Source of the DNA: JAUMBM01 sp964441755
GTDB taxonomy: Bacteria; Bacteroidota; Bacteroidia; Chitinophagales; Saprospiraceae
Length of the DNA: 64,000 nt
Direction: 5' to 3'
Assembly: GCA_964441755.1 (NCBI GenBank)
Contig: CAYTVG010000005.1
Span: 183,192 to 247,191 of the forward strand
Numbering within the stretch: position 1 is the stretch's first letter; the number at the start of each line of letters is the position of its first letter. Positions 53,931 to 62,062 of the stretch are shown here, piece by piece. The notes under the pieces are model-generated. The model saw only the letters and a list, made by a program, of their open reading frames with translations, searched no databases and was not told the origin of the DNA. Position numbers and translations under genes: made by a program.

Positions 53931-54502
53931 TGAGCTACGTACCTCGTTTGAAGAAAAAATATAGGGAGGAGGTTGTCCCGGCATTGCAGGAACAGTTCCA
54001 GTACAGTACTCCTATGCAGATTCCTCGTTTGGTCAAGATTTCTCTCAACCAAGGCGTAGGTAAGGCTACTCAGGATAAAAAACTCGTTGATAATGCTGTC
54101 GCAGAAATGAGTTTGATCGCTGGCCAGAAAGCTGTATCAACTAAGGCTAAGCGTTCGGTGTCTAATTTCAAGCTCCGTGAAGGCATGCCTATTGGTGCGC
54201 GTGTTACATTGCGCGATACCATGATGTACGAGTTCTTAGACCGTCTCATTACTGTCGCGTTACCTCGCGTCCGGGATTTCAAAGGGATTAATGATAAAAG
54301 CTTTGATGGCCGTGGGAATTATTCCATGGGCGTAACAGAGCAAATTATTTTCCCCGAGATCGATCTCGATAAGGTAAGTAGCATCACAGGGATGGATATA
54401 ACTTTTGTTACCACTGCTAAAACAGATGCTGAGGCTTTGGCGTTGTTGAAAGCTCTGGGTCTTCCATTCCGCAATCAGAATACGCAAACTAGTAATAATT
54501 AA
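53930..54502 (+). CDS. rplE: 50S ribosomal protein L5
   Basis: L5, 190 residues, which binds 5S rRNA in the central protuberance and contacts the P-site tRNA. The conserved core KISLNQGVGKATQDKKLVDNAVAEM, the P-site loop GVTEQIIFPEIDLDKVSSI and the beginning MSYVPRLKKKYREEVVPAL are all present. It overlaps rplX by one base and is 5 bases from rpsN. Confidence 0.98.
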   Translation: MSYVPRLKKKYREEVVPALQEQFQYSTPMQIPRLVKISLNQGVGKATQDKKLVDNAVAEMSLIAGQKAVSTKAKRSVSNFKLREGMPIGARVTLRDTMMYEFLDRLITVALPRVRDFKGINDKSFDGRGNYSMGVTEQIIFPEIDLDKVSSITGMDITFVTTAKTDAEALALLKALGLPFRNQNTQTSNN

Positions 54503-54507
54503 TACTC

Positions 54508-54777
54508 ATGGCTAGGAAATCACTTATCGCTCGCGAGAGAAAACGTGAACGTCTTGTGAATAAGTTCGCCGAAAAGCGTGCAGCTCTGAAGGCAGAGGGT
54601 CGTTGGGAAGAACTCGATGCACTGCCTCGCAATTCTAACCGTATCCGACTGCACAATCGCTGCAAACTCACTGGTCGCCCTAAAGGTTATATGCGTTACT
54701 TCGGTCTCTGCCGTGTCAAGTTCCGTGATATGGCACTGGATGGTAAAATTCCGGGCGTAACTAAGGCGAGTTGGTAA
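54508..54777 (+). CDS. rpsN: 30S ribosomal protein S14, zinc-free form
   Basis: S14, 89 residues, of the long, zinc-independent type. The C-terminal region NRCKLTGRPKGYMRYFGLCRVKFRDMALDGKIPGVTKASW lacks the paired CxxC motifs of the short zinc-binding form. It binds the 30S head near S3 and S10. A terminator-like stem followed by a T-run lies in the gap to rpsH. Confidence 0.98.
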   Translation: MARKSLIARERKRERLVNKFAEKRAALKAEGRWEELDALPRNSNRIRLHNRCKLTGRPKGYMRYFGLCRVKFRDMALDGKIPGVTKASW

Positions 54778-54787
54778 TTTCTCCCTA

Positions 54788-54824
54788 GCCATGCCTTCCT
54801 CGGAGGGTTTTGGCTGATTTTTTA
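54788..54824 (+). terminator. Terminator- or attenuator-like stem in the rpsN-rpsH gap
   Basis: AGCCA and TGGCT bracket a CCTTCC/GGAGGG pairing and are followed by GATTTTTT. The combination resembles a weak intrinsic terminator inside the spc gene order. It could tune expression of the downstream genes; pairing is imperfect. Confidence 0.45.
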
Positions 54825-54883
54825 ACAGCTTGTCAGGTTCCTCATTACTCAATGGAAAACCGACTGGCGAAATATACATTGTT

Positions 54884-55294
54884 GTGGCAGTAACAGATCC
54901 TATCGCGGATTTTCTTACCCGTATCCGCAATGCCCAAATGGCAGGGCATCGAGTCGTTGACATTCCTGCTTCTTCTCTTAAAAAGAGAATTACCGAAATT
55001 TTGTACGATCAGGGCTATATCCTGAAGTATAAATTCGAAGCTTCAGCGGGCAAAGGAGGTCAGGATGTAATCAGAATCGCACTTAAGTACGATCCTGTCT
55101 CCAAAAAGCCGGTTATCAGAGAGCTCATCCGCATTAGCAAGCCGGGGCTTCGTCAATATTCTAAAGCTGGGGATCTCCCCAGGGTCATCAATGGCCTAGG
55201 TACAGCTATCATCTCTACTTCTCACGGCGTCCTTACGGACAAACAAGCTCGTGAAAAAGGAGTAGGGGGCGAAGTACTCTGCTACATCTACTAA
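54884..55294 (+). CDS. rpsH: 30S ribosomal protein S8 (GTG start)
   Basis: S8, 136 residues. No ATG fits: the family sequence AVTDPIADFLTRIRNA is preceded directly by GTG 54884, which I take as start; an open frame from TTG 54830 would add 18 unrelated residues. The C-terminal RNA-binding end ISTSHGVLTDKQAREKGVGGEVLCYIY is complete. S8 binds helix 21 of 16S rRNA and represses the spc operon in E. coli. The rare start codon and the preceding stem suggest regulated translation. Confidence 0.95.
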   Translation: MAVTDPIADFLTRIRNAQMAGHRVVDIPASSLKKRITEILYDQGYILKYKFEASAGKGGQDVIRIALKYDPVSKKPVIRELIRISKPGLRQYSKAGDLPRVINGLGTAIISTSHGVLTDKQAREKGVGGEVLCYIY

Positions 55295-55325
55295 TCCTTA
55301 TCGTGAATTTTAAAATATTCGAATC

Positions 55326-55892
55326 ATGTCGCGAGTAGGAAAAGCACCCATATCAGTTCCTTCAGGTGTAAATATCGAGGTTTCTAAGGGTAATTTGGTC
55401 ACAGTTAAAGGGCCTAAGGGCGCTATTAGTGAGCAAATGGACGCAGATCTTTCTATAGATCTGAACGAAGGTGTCCTTAGTGTTTCTCGCCCCACGGATA
55501 GTAAGCGTCATCGTTCATTACATGGACTGACCCGTGCGTTACTTAATAATATGGTGGAGGGCGTCAGCGCTGGATTTACCCGTGAAATGGAACTCGTTGG
55601 TGTGGGGTATCGCGTTGAAAATAAAGGCCAAATGTTGATTCTGACACTTGGCTATTCTCACCCTATCTATTTCATCCTTCCTAATGATGTGAAGGTAGAA
55701 ACGAAGATGGAAAAGGGTCAGACACCAAGGATTTTGTTACAAAGCCATGATAAACAGCTCATAGGCCAGATTTGTGCAAAAATCCGCTCCTTCCGCAAGC
55801 CTGAACCTTACAAAGGCAAAGGTATCCGCTTCGTCGGCGAGATTATTCGCCGTAAGGCTGGTAAGACTGCCGGTAAAGGTGGTAAGAAGTAA
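55326..55892 (+). CDS. rplF: 50S ribosomal protein L6
   Basis: L6, 188 residues, two similar domains near the GTPase-associated factor-binding site. It starts MSRVGKAPISVPSGVNIEVSKGNLVTVKGPKG and ends with KPEPYKGKGIRFVGEIIRRKAGKTAGKGGKK, both diagnostic. It lies 31 bases after rpsH. The following 75-base gap has an inverted repeat. Confidence 0.98.
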   Translation: MSRVGKAPISVPSGVNIEVSKGNLVTVKGPKGAISEQMDADLSIDLNEGVLSVSRPTDSKRHRSLHGLTRALLNNMVEGVSAGFTREMELVGVGYRVENKGQMLILTLGYSHPIYFILPNDVKVETKMEKGQTPRILLQSHDKQLIGQICAKIRSFRKPEPYKGKGIRFVGEIIRRKAGKTAGKGGKK

Positions 55893-55920
55893 CATTTCAT
55901 CGTTAATAACAGTCAGGACT

Positions 55921-55936
55921 TTGGGAACATTCCCAA
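55921..55936. repeat. Palindrome between rplF and rplR
   Basis: TTGGGAACATTCCCAA is a near-perfect palindrome (7-bp arms). It is embedded in a longer imperfect hairpin formed by GACTT/AAGTC and GAAC/GTTC around it. It may be an mRNA element ahead of rplR; no promoter or T-run accompanies it. Confidence 0.45.
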
Positions 55937-55967
55937 GGGTGTTCACTAAAGTCAAAATGCTGATCAT

Positions 55968-56321
55968 ATGAATATTTCAAAAGCAGACCGCAGAAAACGA
56001 ATTCATTATCGGATTCGTAAAAAAGTGGTGGGCACAGCCGCTCGCCCTCGCCTCAGTGTTTTCAGAAGCAATCGCTATATCTATGCGCAGCTTATTGATG
56101 ACCTGAAAGGTAATACGCTGGCCTCAGCTTCTTCTTTCGAAAAGGCTGTGGCTAATGTCGGAAATAAATCCGAACAGTCTAGGGCAACAGGTAAGCTACT
56201 TGCTGAACGTGCTGCTGCTAAGCAAATCTCTGGCGTCGTGTTCGACCGTGGAGGTTATTTGTATCACGGCCGTGTGAAGGCACTTGCTGAGGGTGCTCGC
56301 GAAGGGGGCCTGCTTTTCTAA
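55968..56321 (+). CDS. rplR: 50S ribosomal protein L18
   Basis: L18, 117 residues, which binds 5S rRNA together with L5 and L25. It has the basic N-terminus (ADRRKRIHYRIRKKVVGTAARPRLSVFRSNRYIYAQLIDD) and ends YLYHGRVKALAEGAREGGLLF, as expected. It follows rplF after 75 bases containing a palindrome and precedes rpsE by 20 bases. Confidence 0.98.
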   Translation: MNISKADRRKRIHYRIRKKVVGTAARPRLSVFRSNRYIYAQLIDDLKGNTLASASSFEKAVANVGNKSEQSRATGKLLAERAAAKQISGVVFDRGGYLYHGRVKALAEGAREGGLLF

Positions 56322-56341
56322 TCAATAAATTGCTTTAAGCA

Positions 56342-56860
56342 ATGGCTAAGAGAACAGATGACCGGGTAAAACCGGCTGAAACAGATCTGAAAGAAAAAAT
56401 GGTTGCCCTTAACAGGGTCGCTAAGGTTACCAAAGGCGGTCGGACTTTTAGCTTCGCTGCAGTCGTTGTCGTTGGTGATGGCAAAGGCACAGTAGGCCAT
56501 GGCTTGGGCAAGGCTCGGGATGTTTCCGAGGCTATTTCCAAGGCTGTCGATGATGCTAAAAAGAATCTTATCAAGGTACCTATTCATGGTGGAACTATCC
56601 CTCATGAACAGCATGGCAAATTTGGCGCAGGAAAGGTTTTGATCAAGCCTGCAGCTGATGGTACAGGTGTTATCGCTGGTGGTGCTATGCGAGCTGTGCT
56701 CGAAATCGCAGGTGTCCATAACGTATTGGCTAAGTCACAGGGATCTTCAAATCCTCATAATGTGGTTAAAGCAACTATCGATGCGCTCTCTAAGCTGAGA
56801 ACGCCTCTTGATATTGCACGTCAACGTGGAATCGCGATTGAAAAATTGTTTCAAGGGTAG
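56342..56860 (+). CDS. rpsE: 30S ribosomal protein S5
   Basis: S5, 172 residues, at the mRNA entry region with S3 and S4 and important for decoding fidelity. The RNA-binding domain begins LKEKMVALNRVAKVTKGGRTFSFAAVVVVGDGKG, the loop linked to spectinomycin in other bacteria being part of it. The end KLRTPLDIARQRGIAIEKLFQG is complete. rpmD follows after 20 bases. Confidence 0.98.
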   Translation: MAKRTDDRVKPAETDLKEKMVALNRVAKVTKGGRTFSFAAVVVVGDGKGTVGHGLGKARDVSEAISKAVDDAKKNLIKVPIHGGTIPHEQHGKFGAGKVLIKPAADGTGVIAGGAMRAVLEIAGVHNVLAKSQGSSNPHNVVKATIDALSKLRTPLDIARQRGIAIEKLFQG

Positions 56861-56880
56861 TATCTTAAATCATATAAATC

Positions 56881-57060
56881 ATGACTAAGGTAAAAATCAC
56901 GCAGATTCGTAGCGTAATTGACCGCCCTCAACGGCAGAAGGACACAATCAAGGCCTTGGGTCTGAAGCGTATCAATGATTCCGTTGAGCATGTAGCAACT
57001 CCTCAGATCATGGGAATGATTGCAAAGGTCAACCACTTGGTTAAAGTCGAACAGGCTTAA
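56881..57060 (+). CDS. rpmD: 50S ribosomal protein L30
   Basis: A 59-residue small gene, ATG 56881 to TAA 57060. The protein begins MTKVKITQIRSVIDRPQRQK and continues with the TIKALGLKRIND core and ATPQIMGMIAKVNHLVKV, matching L30. Its position between rpsE and rplO is the conserved one. The stop is followed by a terminator-like stem and T6 run before rplO. Confidence 0.97.
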   Translation: MTKVKITQIRSVIDRPQRQKDTIKALGLKRINDSVEHVATPQIMGMIAKVNHLVKVEQA

Positions 57061-57074
57061 GCCAATTCTTCTTC

Positions 57075-57109
57075 AGGATGGGGCTTCTTTGTGAAGAGCG
57101 TCCTTTTTT
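57075..57109 (+). terminator. Terminator-like stem and T-run between rpmD and rplO
   Basis: AGGATGGGGCTTCTT and AAGAGCGTCCT pair imperfectly around GTG and are followed directly by TTTTTT. It fits an intrinsic terminator or attenuator. Since rplO and secY lie immediately downstream with no evident new promoter, partial read-through is likely. Confidence 0.5.
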
Positions 57110-57132
57110 ATGATGTTTAAATGTTTTGAATA

Positions 57133-57579
57133 ATGGAACTGCATCAGCTCAAACCTGCAGCCGGGTCTACCAAAAATAGAAAACGTATCGCTCGTGGTAC
57201 TGGATCGGGTCACGGAGGTACTTCTACGCGCGGACACAAAGGGGACGGTTCTCGTTCCGGGCATTATACCAAGCGCAATTTTGAAGGTGGCCAAATGCCA
57301 CTGCAAATGCGTCTTCCTAAAAAGGGTTTCAAAAATCCTACACGAGTTTCTTATGTGGCAATCAATCTCGGTCGCTTGCAGGAAATAAGTGATAAGCATG
57401 GGGTTGATACAATTGATCTCGCTGCCCTTGTGTCCCTCGGTGTTGTAGGTAAAACAGACAGGGTCAAGATTCTGGCTGACGGGGAATTTAAGGCCAAGCT
57501 TAGTGTCTCTGCAAATGCTTGCTCCGCTAAGGCCAAAGAAATTATCGAAGGTCTGGGGGGCTCTGTTCAACTCTTATAA
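57133..57579 (+). CDS. rplO: 50S ribosomal protein L15
   Basis: L15, 148 residues, a late-binding 50S protein with a long basic, glycine-rich N-terminal arm (KPAAGSTKNRKRIARGTGSG and a following HGGTSTRGHKGDGSRSG) that penetrates the rRNA. The C-terminal globular part ends AKAKEIIEGLGGSVQLL. It is separated from secY by only 10 bases, the usual L15-SecY pairing. Confidence 0.98.
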   Translation: MELHQLKPAAGSTKNRKRIARGTGSGHGGTSTRGHKGDGSRSGHYTKRNFEGGQMPLQMRLPKKGFKNPTRVSYVAINLGRLQEISDKHGVDTIDLAALVSLGVVGKTDRVKILADGEFKAKLSVSANACSAKAKEIIEGLGGSVQLL

Positions 57580-57589
57580 TATCTGACCA

Positions 57590-58960
57590 ATGAAGCGGTT
57601 CTTCAACACGTTGAAAAATATTTGGAAGATTAAAGAGTTGCGCACGCGCATCCTCTTTACGCTCGGACTGATCGCTGTCTACCGTTTCGGCTCTTATGTC
57701 GTTTTGCCAGGCGTTGATCCTAAAGCTCTGCGCGATGCAATCCAAAATAATCCTAATCCGAACGATCTGCTCGGACTGATTAATGTCTTTACAGGTGGTG
57801 CTTTCAATAATGCTTCTGTGTTTGCCCTCGGTATCATGCCGTATATCACAGCTAGCATTATTATTCAGCTCCTCGGTTTTGCGGTTCCTTATTTCCAACG
57901 TCTTCAAACTAAAGAAGGGGAATCAGGACGTAAAAAAATCAACCAGATTACCCGGATGCTTACTGTGTTTATCACCTTGGTACAGGGTGGTGGATACCTT
58001 ACCTATGTCAAAAGTTTAGGAGCTGTTGACACTTCTATCCCGGATGCGTTGTTTTGGTTTTCCAATATAGTAACACTCTCTACAGGCACGGTTTTCGCCA
58101 TGTGGTTGGGTGAGCGTATCACCGATAAGGGAATCGGAAATGGTGTCTCTCTCTTGATTACGGTAGGTATCATTGCATCACTACCCACAGCCTTCGCTTT
58201 TGAGCTTCAGTCACAAATTGCCAAGGGTAATTTGTTGGTACTGGCTATCGAATTATTACTTTTCTTCTTTGCAGTTCTGGCAACGGTTCTTATTGTCACA
58301 GGAGTTCGGAAAATTCGTATTCAGTTTGCCAAGCGTATGGTCGGCCGTGGTGCCTCTAATATCCCGGTTGCCGGGGCTAGAGATTATATACCTCTCAAGG
58401 TCAATGCTGCGGGAGTAATGCCCATTATTTTTGCTCAGGCACTTATGTTTTTGCCTGCAACGGTTGCTCAGTTCGTAGGCGGTGAGGATGTTCAGGCTAG
58501 TGCATTACTGCGCGCTTTTAATGATTTCACTTCAGTTCCTTACAATATTTTGTATTTCATCCTGATTGTAGTGTTCACATACGTATACACAGCTCTCATC
58601 GTGAATCCACAAAATTATGCTGAGTATCTCAAGCGTCAAAATGCTTTCATACCGGGAATCAAGCCTGGAAAACCAACAGAAGAATTCATTGATGCTATCA
58701 CTAGCCGAATAACTCTGCCTGGTTCAATATTCCTCGGCCTGATCTCAATCCTTCCGGCTATCGTTAGCGCTTTCGGTGTCAATACAGCTTTCGCAGCCTT
58801 TTTCGGGGGAACTTCCGTACTGATTTTAGTGGGTGTTGTTCTCGATACATTGCAGCAGATTGAAAGTTATCTGCTGATGCGTAGGTATGATGGCCTCACT
58901 AAAGAGGGTCGCATCCAAGGCAGAACTAGTCGTATGCAGGGAATTGGAGCCGGTATGTAA
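57590..58960 (+). CDS. secY: Preprotein translocase subunit SecY
   Basis: SecY, 456 residues with ten membrane helices. The plug/first-loop region contains GGAFNNASVFALGIMPYITASIIIQLL. The cytoplasmic loop RKIRIQFAKRMVG and the C-terminal tail LLMRRYDGLTKEGRIQGRTSRMQG with IESYLLMRRYDG are also typical. It forms the protein-conducting channel with SecE and SecG, whose genes are elsewhere. adk, which follows secY in many bacteria, is absent; a 206-base gap leads to map. Confidence 0.98.
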   Translation: MKRFFNTLKNIWKIKELRTRILFTLGLIAVYRFGSYVVLPGVDPKALRDAIQNNPNPNDLLGLINVFTGGAFNNASVFALGIMPYITASIIIQLLGFAVPYFQRLQTKEGESGRKKINQITRMLTVFITLVQGGGYLTYVKSLGAVDTSIPDALFWFSNIVTLSTGTVFAMWLGERITDKGIGNGVSLLITVGIIASLPTAFAFELQSQIAKGNLLVLAIELLLFFFAVLATVLIVTGVRKIRIQFAKRMVGRGASNIPVAGARDYIPLKVNAAGVMPIIFAQALMFLPATVAQFVGGEDVQASALLRAFNDFTSVPYNILYFILIVVFTYVYTALIVNPQNYAEYLKRQNAFIPGIKPGKPTEEFIDAITSRITLPGSIFLGLISILPAIVSAFGVNTAFAAFFGGTSVLILVGVVLDTLQQIESYLLMRRYDGLTKEGRIQGRTSRMQGIGAGM

Positions 58961-59166
58961 GGTTTGGTTTATGGAACTATCCGCTCGTTGTACTCTGCAT
59001 TCCTGTGGGTGTCTTGTTCACTTCATAGTAATGTATCGCAACAATGGCTGAGTACTAAAACCTAACTCGTAATTGGTAAAATAGCTATCTGCTTTTAGTC
59101 TTTGTCCGGGGGCTTTCAATTGCTTGCCCATGTATACAGACTAGTCAAGTAGATGTAAATTACGCG

Positions 59167-59994
59167 ATGAAAAGAACTGTATATTACAAATCAGCAGATG
59201 AGATTGAGCTGATTCGTCAGAGTTGTCTACTGGTCTGTAAAACGCTGAGTCACGTCGCTTCATTACTGAAGCCTGGTATAACAGGTGCTCAGCTTGATAA
59301 AGAGGCGGAAATGCTGATTAGAGACAATGCAGGGGTTCCTGGTTTCAAAGGATACCGTGGGTTTCCTGCTACTCTTTGCATATCTGTCAACGAAGCTGTT
59401 GTACATGGTATTCCGGCTAAAGATTATCACTTTAAAGAGGGTGATGTCATTTCTGTGGATTGCGGTGTTTTTATGAATGGGTTCTTCGGGGATGCTGCCT
59501 ATACTTTCTCTATAGGTAATCCAAAGCCTCAGGTTGTTCATCTGATGCAGGTGACGCACGATTCCTTGTATAAAGGAATAGAGCAAGTTCGCCCAGGAAA
59601 TCGGCTAGGTGATGTGAGCGCTGCTATCCAGGAGTATGTTGAGCGTGAGCATGGGTTCTCTATAGTTCGTGAACTTGTCGGTCATGGATTAGGCAGGAAT
59701 CTTCATGAAGCTCCTGATGTCCCTAACTTTGGTCAAAAAGGGAAGGGACCTGTGCTCCAGCCTGGTCTGGTAATAGCAATCGAACCTATGGTAAACATGG
59801 GCAAGAGGGATGTGCGAACGAAACGTGATGGATGGACTGTAGTTGCCAAGGACGGCCTTCCTTCAGCGCATTTTGAGCACTCTGTTGCCGTGACGGACTC
59901 CGGACATGATATTCTAAGCGATCACAGGCCAATTGAACTGGCAGTCAAGCAGAATCCAAATATTGTGGATATTTTTGCTGGTGCTGTTGTTTAA
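59167..59994 (+). CDS. map: Methionine aminopeptidase, type I
   Basis: MetAP, 275 residues, which removes the initiator methionine from new proteins. The five metal ligands are visible: Asp in VISVDCGV, Asp in FFGDAAYTF, His in LVGHGLGRNLHE, Glu in IAIEPMV and Glu in FEHSVAV. There is no N-terminal zinc-finger extension, so it is the short bacterial type. It lies between secY and infA, a conserved order. The gap upstream shows no exact promoter consensus. Confidence 0.97.
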   Translation: MKRTVYYKSADEIELIRQSCLLVCKTLSHVASLLKPGITGAQLDKEAEMLIRDNAGVPGFKGYRGFPATLCISVNEAVVHGIPAKDYHFKEGDVISVDCGVFMNGFFGDAAYTFSIGNPKPQVVHLMQVTHDSLYKGIEQVRPGNRLGDVSAAIQEYVEREHGFSIVRELVGHGLGRNLHEAPDVPNFGQKGKGPVLQPGLVIAIEPMVNMGKRDVRTKRDGWTVVAKDGLPSAHFEHSVAVTDSGHDILSDHRPIELAVKQNPNIVDIFAGAVV

Positions 59995-60040
59995 TGCGGA
60001 CTATTTTCTGTAAATCAAAAAAAATACACAATACTAGCAA

Positions 60041-60068
60041 TAGCTTTGTGTATTATTTTATATCTTTG
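60041..60068 (+). promoter_or_regulatory. Promoter(s) upstream of infA with 5' hairpin
   Basis: Two exact -7 matches occur here: TAGCTTTG at 60041-60048 and TATCTTTG at 60061-60068. Immediately after the second lies a small hairpin ACTCC-GAAAATT-GGAGT ending at the infA start codon. The transcript would be almost leaderless or start within the hairpin. Confidence 0.6.
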
Positions 60069-60086
60069 CACTCCGAAAATTGGAGT

Positions 60087-60305
60087 ATGGCTAAGCAAAA
60101 TTTGATCAAGCAAGATGGTGTTATTGAAGAGTCCCTGTCTAATGCTATGTTTAGGGTTCGACTCGAAAATGATCATCAAATCATTGCAACGATCTCAGGT
60201 AAGATGCGGATGAACTACATTCGTATATTGCCCGGTGATAAAGTGGCAGTAGAAATGTCGCCCTACGACTTGACCAGAGGGCGAATAATTTATCGCTACA
60301 AGTAG
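60087..60305 (+). CDS. infA: Translation initiation factor IF-1
   Basis: IF-1, 72 residues, starting at ATG 60087 (MAKQNLIKQDGVIEESLSNAMF). The open frame extends 31 codons upstream into the promoter, but those residues are not IF-1-like. The OB-fold core RVRLENDHQIIATISGKMRMNYIRILPGDKVAVEMSPYDLTRGRIIYRYK is complete. IF-1 blocks the A site during initiation. It is followed after 40 bases by rpmJ. Confidence 0.97.
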   Translation: MAKQNLIKQDGVIEESLSNAMFRVRLENDHQIIATISGKMRMNYIRILPGDKVAVEMSPYDLTRGRIIYRYK

Positions 60306-60345
60306 TCATACTTGTGATTTTCAAATTAATCGTAAATTCACAATC

Positions 60346-60462
60346 ATGAAAGTCAGACCTTCTGTGAAAAAACGTTCCGCTGATTGTATAGTGGTTCGTA
60401 GAAAGGGAAAGATCTACATCATCAACAAGAAAAACCCTAAGCTCAAGCAGCGTCAGGGATAA
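60346..60462 (+). CDS. rpmJ: 50S ribosomal protein L36, zinc-free form
   Basis: A 38-residue small gene, ATG 60346 to TAA 60462. The protein starts MKVRPSVKKRSADCIVVRRK and ends NKKNPKLKQRQG. Only one cysteine remains of the usual C-C-C-H zinc ribbon, so this is the zinc-independent variant. It sits between infA and rpsM, the conserved position. Confidence 0.96.
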   Translation: MKVRPSVKKRSADCIVVRRKGKIYIINKKNPKLKQRQG

Positions 60463-60510
60463 TAAGGGGGGCATTCTGCCGCTCCGCTTACTTCAAATAT
60501 CATTTGAGAT

Positions 60511-60888
60511 ATGGCACGTATTGCTGGTATTGATTTGCCGAGGAACAAGCGAGGTGTAGTCGGGCTAACTTACATCTATGGTATTGGCTCAAGCTCCGCT
60601 AAGCGTATTCTCGCAGAAGCTGGAATCAGTGAGGATACCAAAGCCTCTGAGTGGACGGATGATAACATCCGTGAAATCTCACGCATCATCACTTCTGATT
60701 ACACCGTAGAAGGTGAACTCCGTTCAGAAGTGCAGCTCAACATTAAGCGTCTGATGGATATTGCCTGCTATCGTGGGCTCCGTCATCGTAAGGGTTTGCC
60801 ACTGCGCGGTCAACGTACCCGCACTAACGCTCGTACCCGTAAGGGCAAGCGTAAGACTGTGGCTAACAAGAAGAAAGCTACCAAATAA
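60511..60888 (+). CDS. rpsM: 30S ribosomal protein S13
   Basis: S13, 125 residues, which forms bridges to the 50S subunit from the 30S head. The start MARIAGIDLPRNKRGVVGLTYIYGIGSSSAKRIL and the C-terminal basic tail RGLRHRKGLPLRGQRTRTNARTRKGKRKTVANKKKATK are standard. First of the S13-S11-S4 group. Confidence 0.98.
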   Translation: MARIAGIDLPRNKRGVVGLTYIYGIGSSSAKRILAEAGISEDTKASEWTDDNIREISRIITSDYTVEGELRSEVQLNIKRLMDIACYRGLRHRKGLPLRGQRTRTNARTRKGKRKTVANKKKATK

Positions 60889-60921
60889 TTGCTCTGATTT
60901 TATTAAATATCTGATCGACCA

Positions 60922-61317
60922 ATGGCAAAAGCAAGTAGTAAAACCAAGGTCAAGAAAAGGAAGGTCAAAGTTGATGTGGAAGGATATGCCTATATCCAAG
61001 CCACATTCAACAATATCATCATTTCTATCACCAATCGCAAAGGCGATGTGATTTCTTGGGCTTCAGCAGGAAAAGCTGGTTTCAAAGGTTCTAAGAAGAA
61101 TACACCTTATGCTGCACAGGTAGCAGCTTCTGACGCAGCTCGTTCAGCTTTCGAAGCTGGTATGCGTGTAGCAGAAGTTTATGTTAAGGGTCCTGGTTCA
61201 GGACGCGAAGCAGCAATCAGAGCAATTGATTCAACGGGTATTCGTGTGGCTCGTATCAAGGATGTCACGCCTGTACCTCACAATGGTTGCCGCCCTCCCA
61301 AGCGCAGAAGGGTCTAA
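60922..61317 (+). CDS. rpsK: 30S ribosomal protein S11
   Basis: S11, 131 residues, lining the platform and the E-site mRNA path. The core AYIQATFNNIIISITNRKGDVISWASAGKAGFKGSKKNTPYAAQ and the end VTPVPHNGCRPPKRRRV are diagnostic. It is 33 bases after rpsM and 31 bases before rpsD. Confidence 0.98.
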   Translation: MAKASSKTKVKKRKVKVDVEGYAYIQATFNNIIISITNRKGDVISWASAGKAGFKGSKKNTPYAAQVAASDAARSAFEAGMRVAEVYVKGPGSGREAAIRAIDSTGIRVARIKDVTPVPHNGCRPPKRRRV

Positions 61318-61348
61318 TTTGTAATTAAGCGAAAATTTTTGATCTACA

Positions 61349-61960
61349 ATGGCTAGATATACTGGTCCTACATCTAAGAAATCAAGAGCCTTCGGAGAGT
61401 CTCTCTTCGGCTATGATAAAGCTTTCGAGCGCAAAAAGTATCCTCCAGGTCAACATGGTCAGACTCGTCGCCGTAAGCAGCGTTCTGATTATGCTGTGCA
61501 GTTGATGGAAAAGCAAAAGGCTAAGTATACTTATGGCGTACTCGAGCGTCAGTTTCGCAATCTGTTCGACAAAGCCGCTCGTAAAAGTGGTGTAACCGGT
61601 ACAATCTTGCTACAGTATCTCGAGGCTCGCTTGGATAATGTTGTCTTTCGCCTTGGTTTAGCACCAACTCGTCGTGCTGCACGGCAGCTGGTTGCGCACA
61701 AGCATATAACGCTTAACGGTGTCGTTACCAATATTCCTTCCACTCATGTGCGTCCTGGTGATGTAATCTCAGTACGGGGTAAGTCTCAGGGGTTGGATGT
61801 TATTCGCGATGCTATGGGCAGTAAGGCTGATTTGCGCCGTTTCCCTTGGCTTGAATTCAACCCGGATAAACTCGAAGGACGTTTCATTGATTATCCTGAA
61901 AGGGATCACATTCCTGAAAAAATCAATGAACAGCTCATCGTCGAACTATATTCTAAGTAA
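61349..61960 (+). CDS. rpsD: 30S ribosomal protein S4
   Basis: S4, 203 residues, an assembly initiator and part of the mRNA entry tunnel. The N-terminal region has no zinc-binding cysteines. The S4 RNA-binding domain (YLEARLDNVVFRLGLAPTRRAARQLVAHKHITLNG) and the C-terminal INEQLIVELYSK end are complete. It is followed by two hairpins with T-runs before rpoA, whereas in many bacteria rpoA follows directly. Confidence 0.98.
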   Translation: MARYTGPTSKKSRAFGESLFGYDKAFERKKYPPGQHGQTRRRKQRSDYAVQLMEKQKAKYTYGVLERQFRNLFDKAARKSGVTGTILLQYLEARLDNVVFRLGLAPTRRAARQLVAHKHITLNGVVTNIPSTHVRPGDVISVRGKSQGLDVIRDAMGSKADLRRFPWLEFNPDKLEGRFIDYPERDHIPEKINEQLIVELYSK

Positions 61961-61973
61961 TATTGCCCACTGG

Positions 61974-62011
61974 CTTTGGAGACCATCTTTTGATGGCCTC
62001 CAAAGTCTTTT
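61974..62011 (+). terminator. Intrinsic terminator after rpsD
   Basis: CTTTGGAGACCATC (61974-61987) pairs with GATGGCCTCCAAAG (61992-62005) with one mismatch over 14 positions and a TTTT loop, followed by TCTTTT. It starts 13 bases after the rpsD stop codon and is a good intrinsic terminator candidate. Confidence 0.7.
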
Positions 62012-62062
62012 CGGTAAAAAGTAAAGCTCTTGAGCTATTTCTTTTTTCGCAGTTTATTAAAG

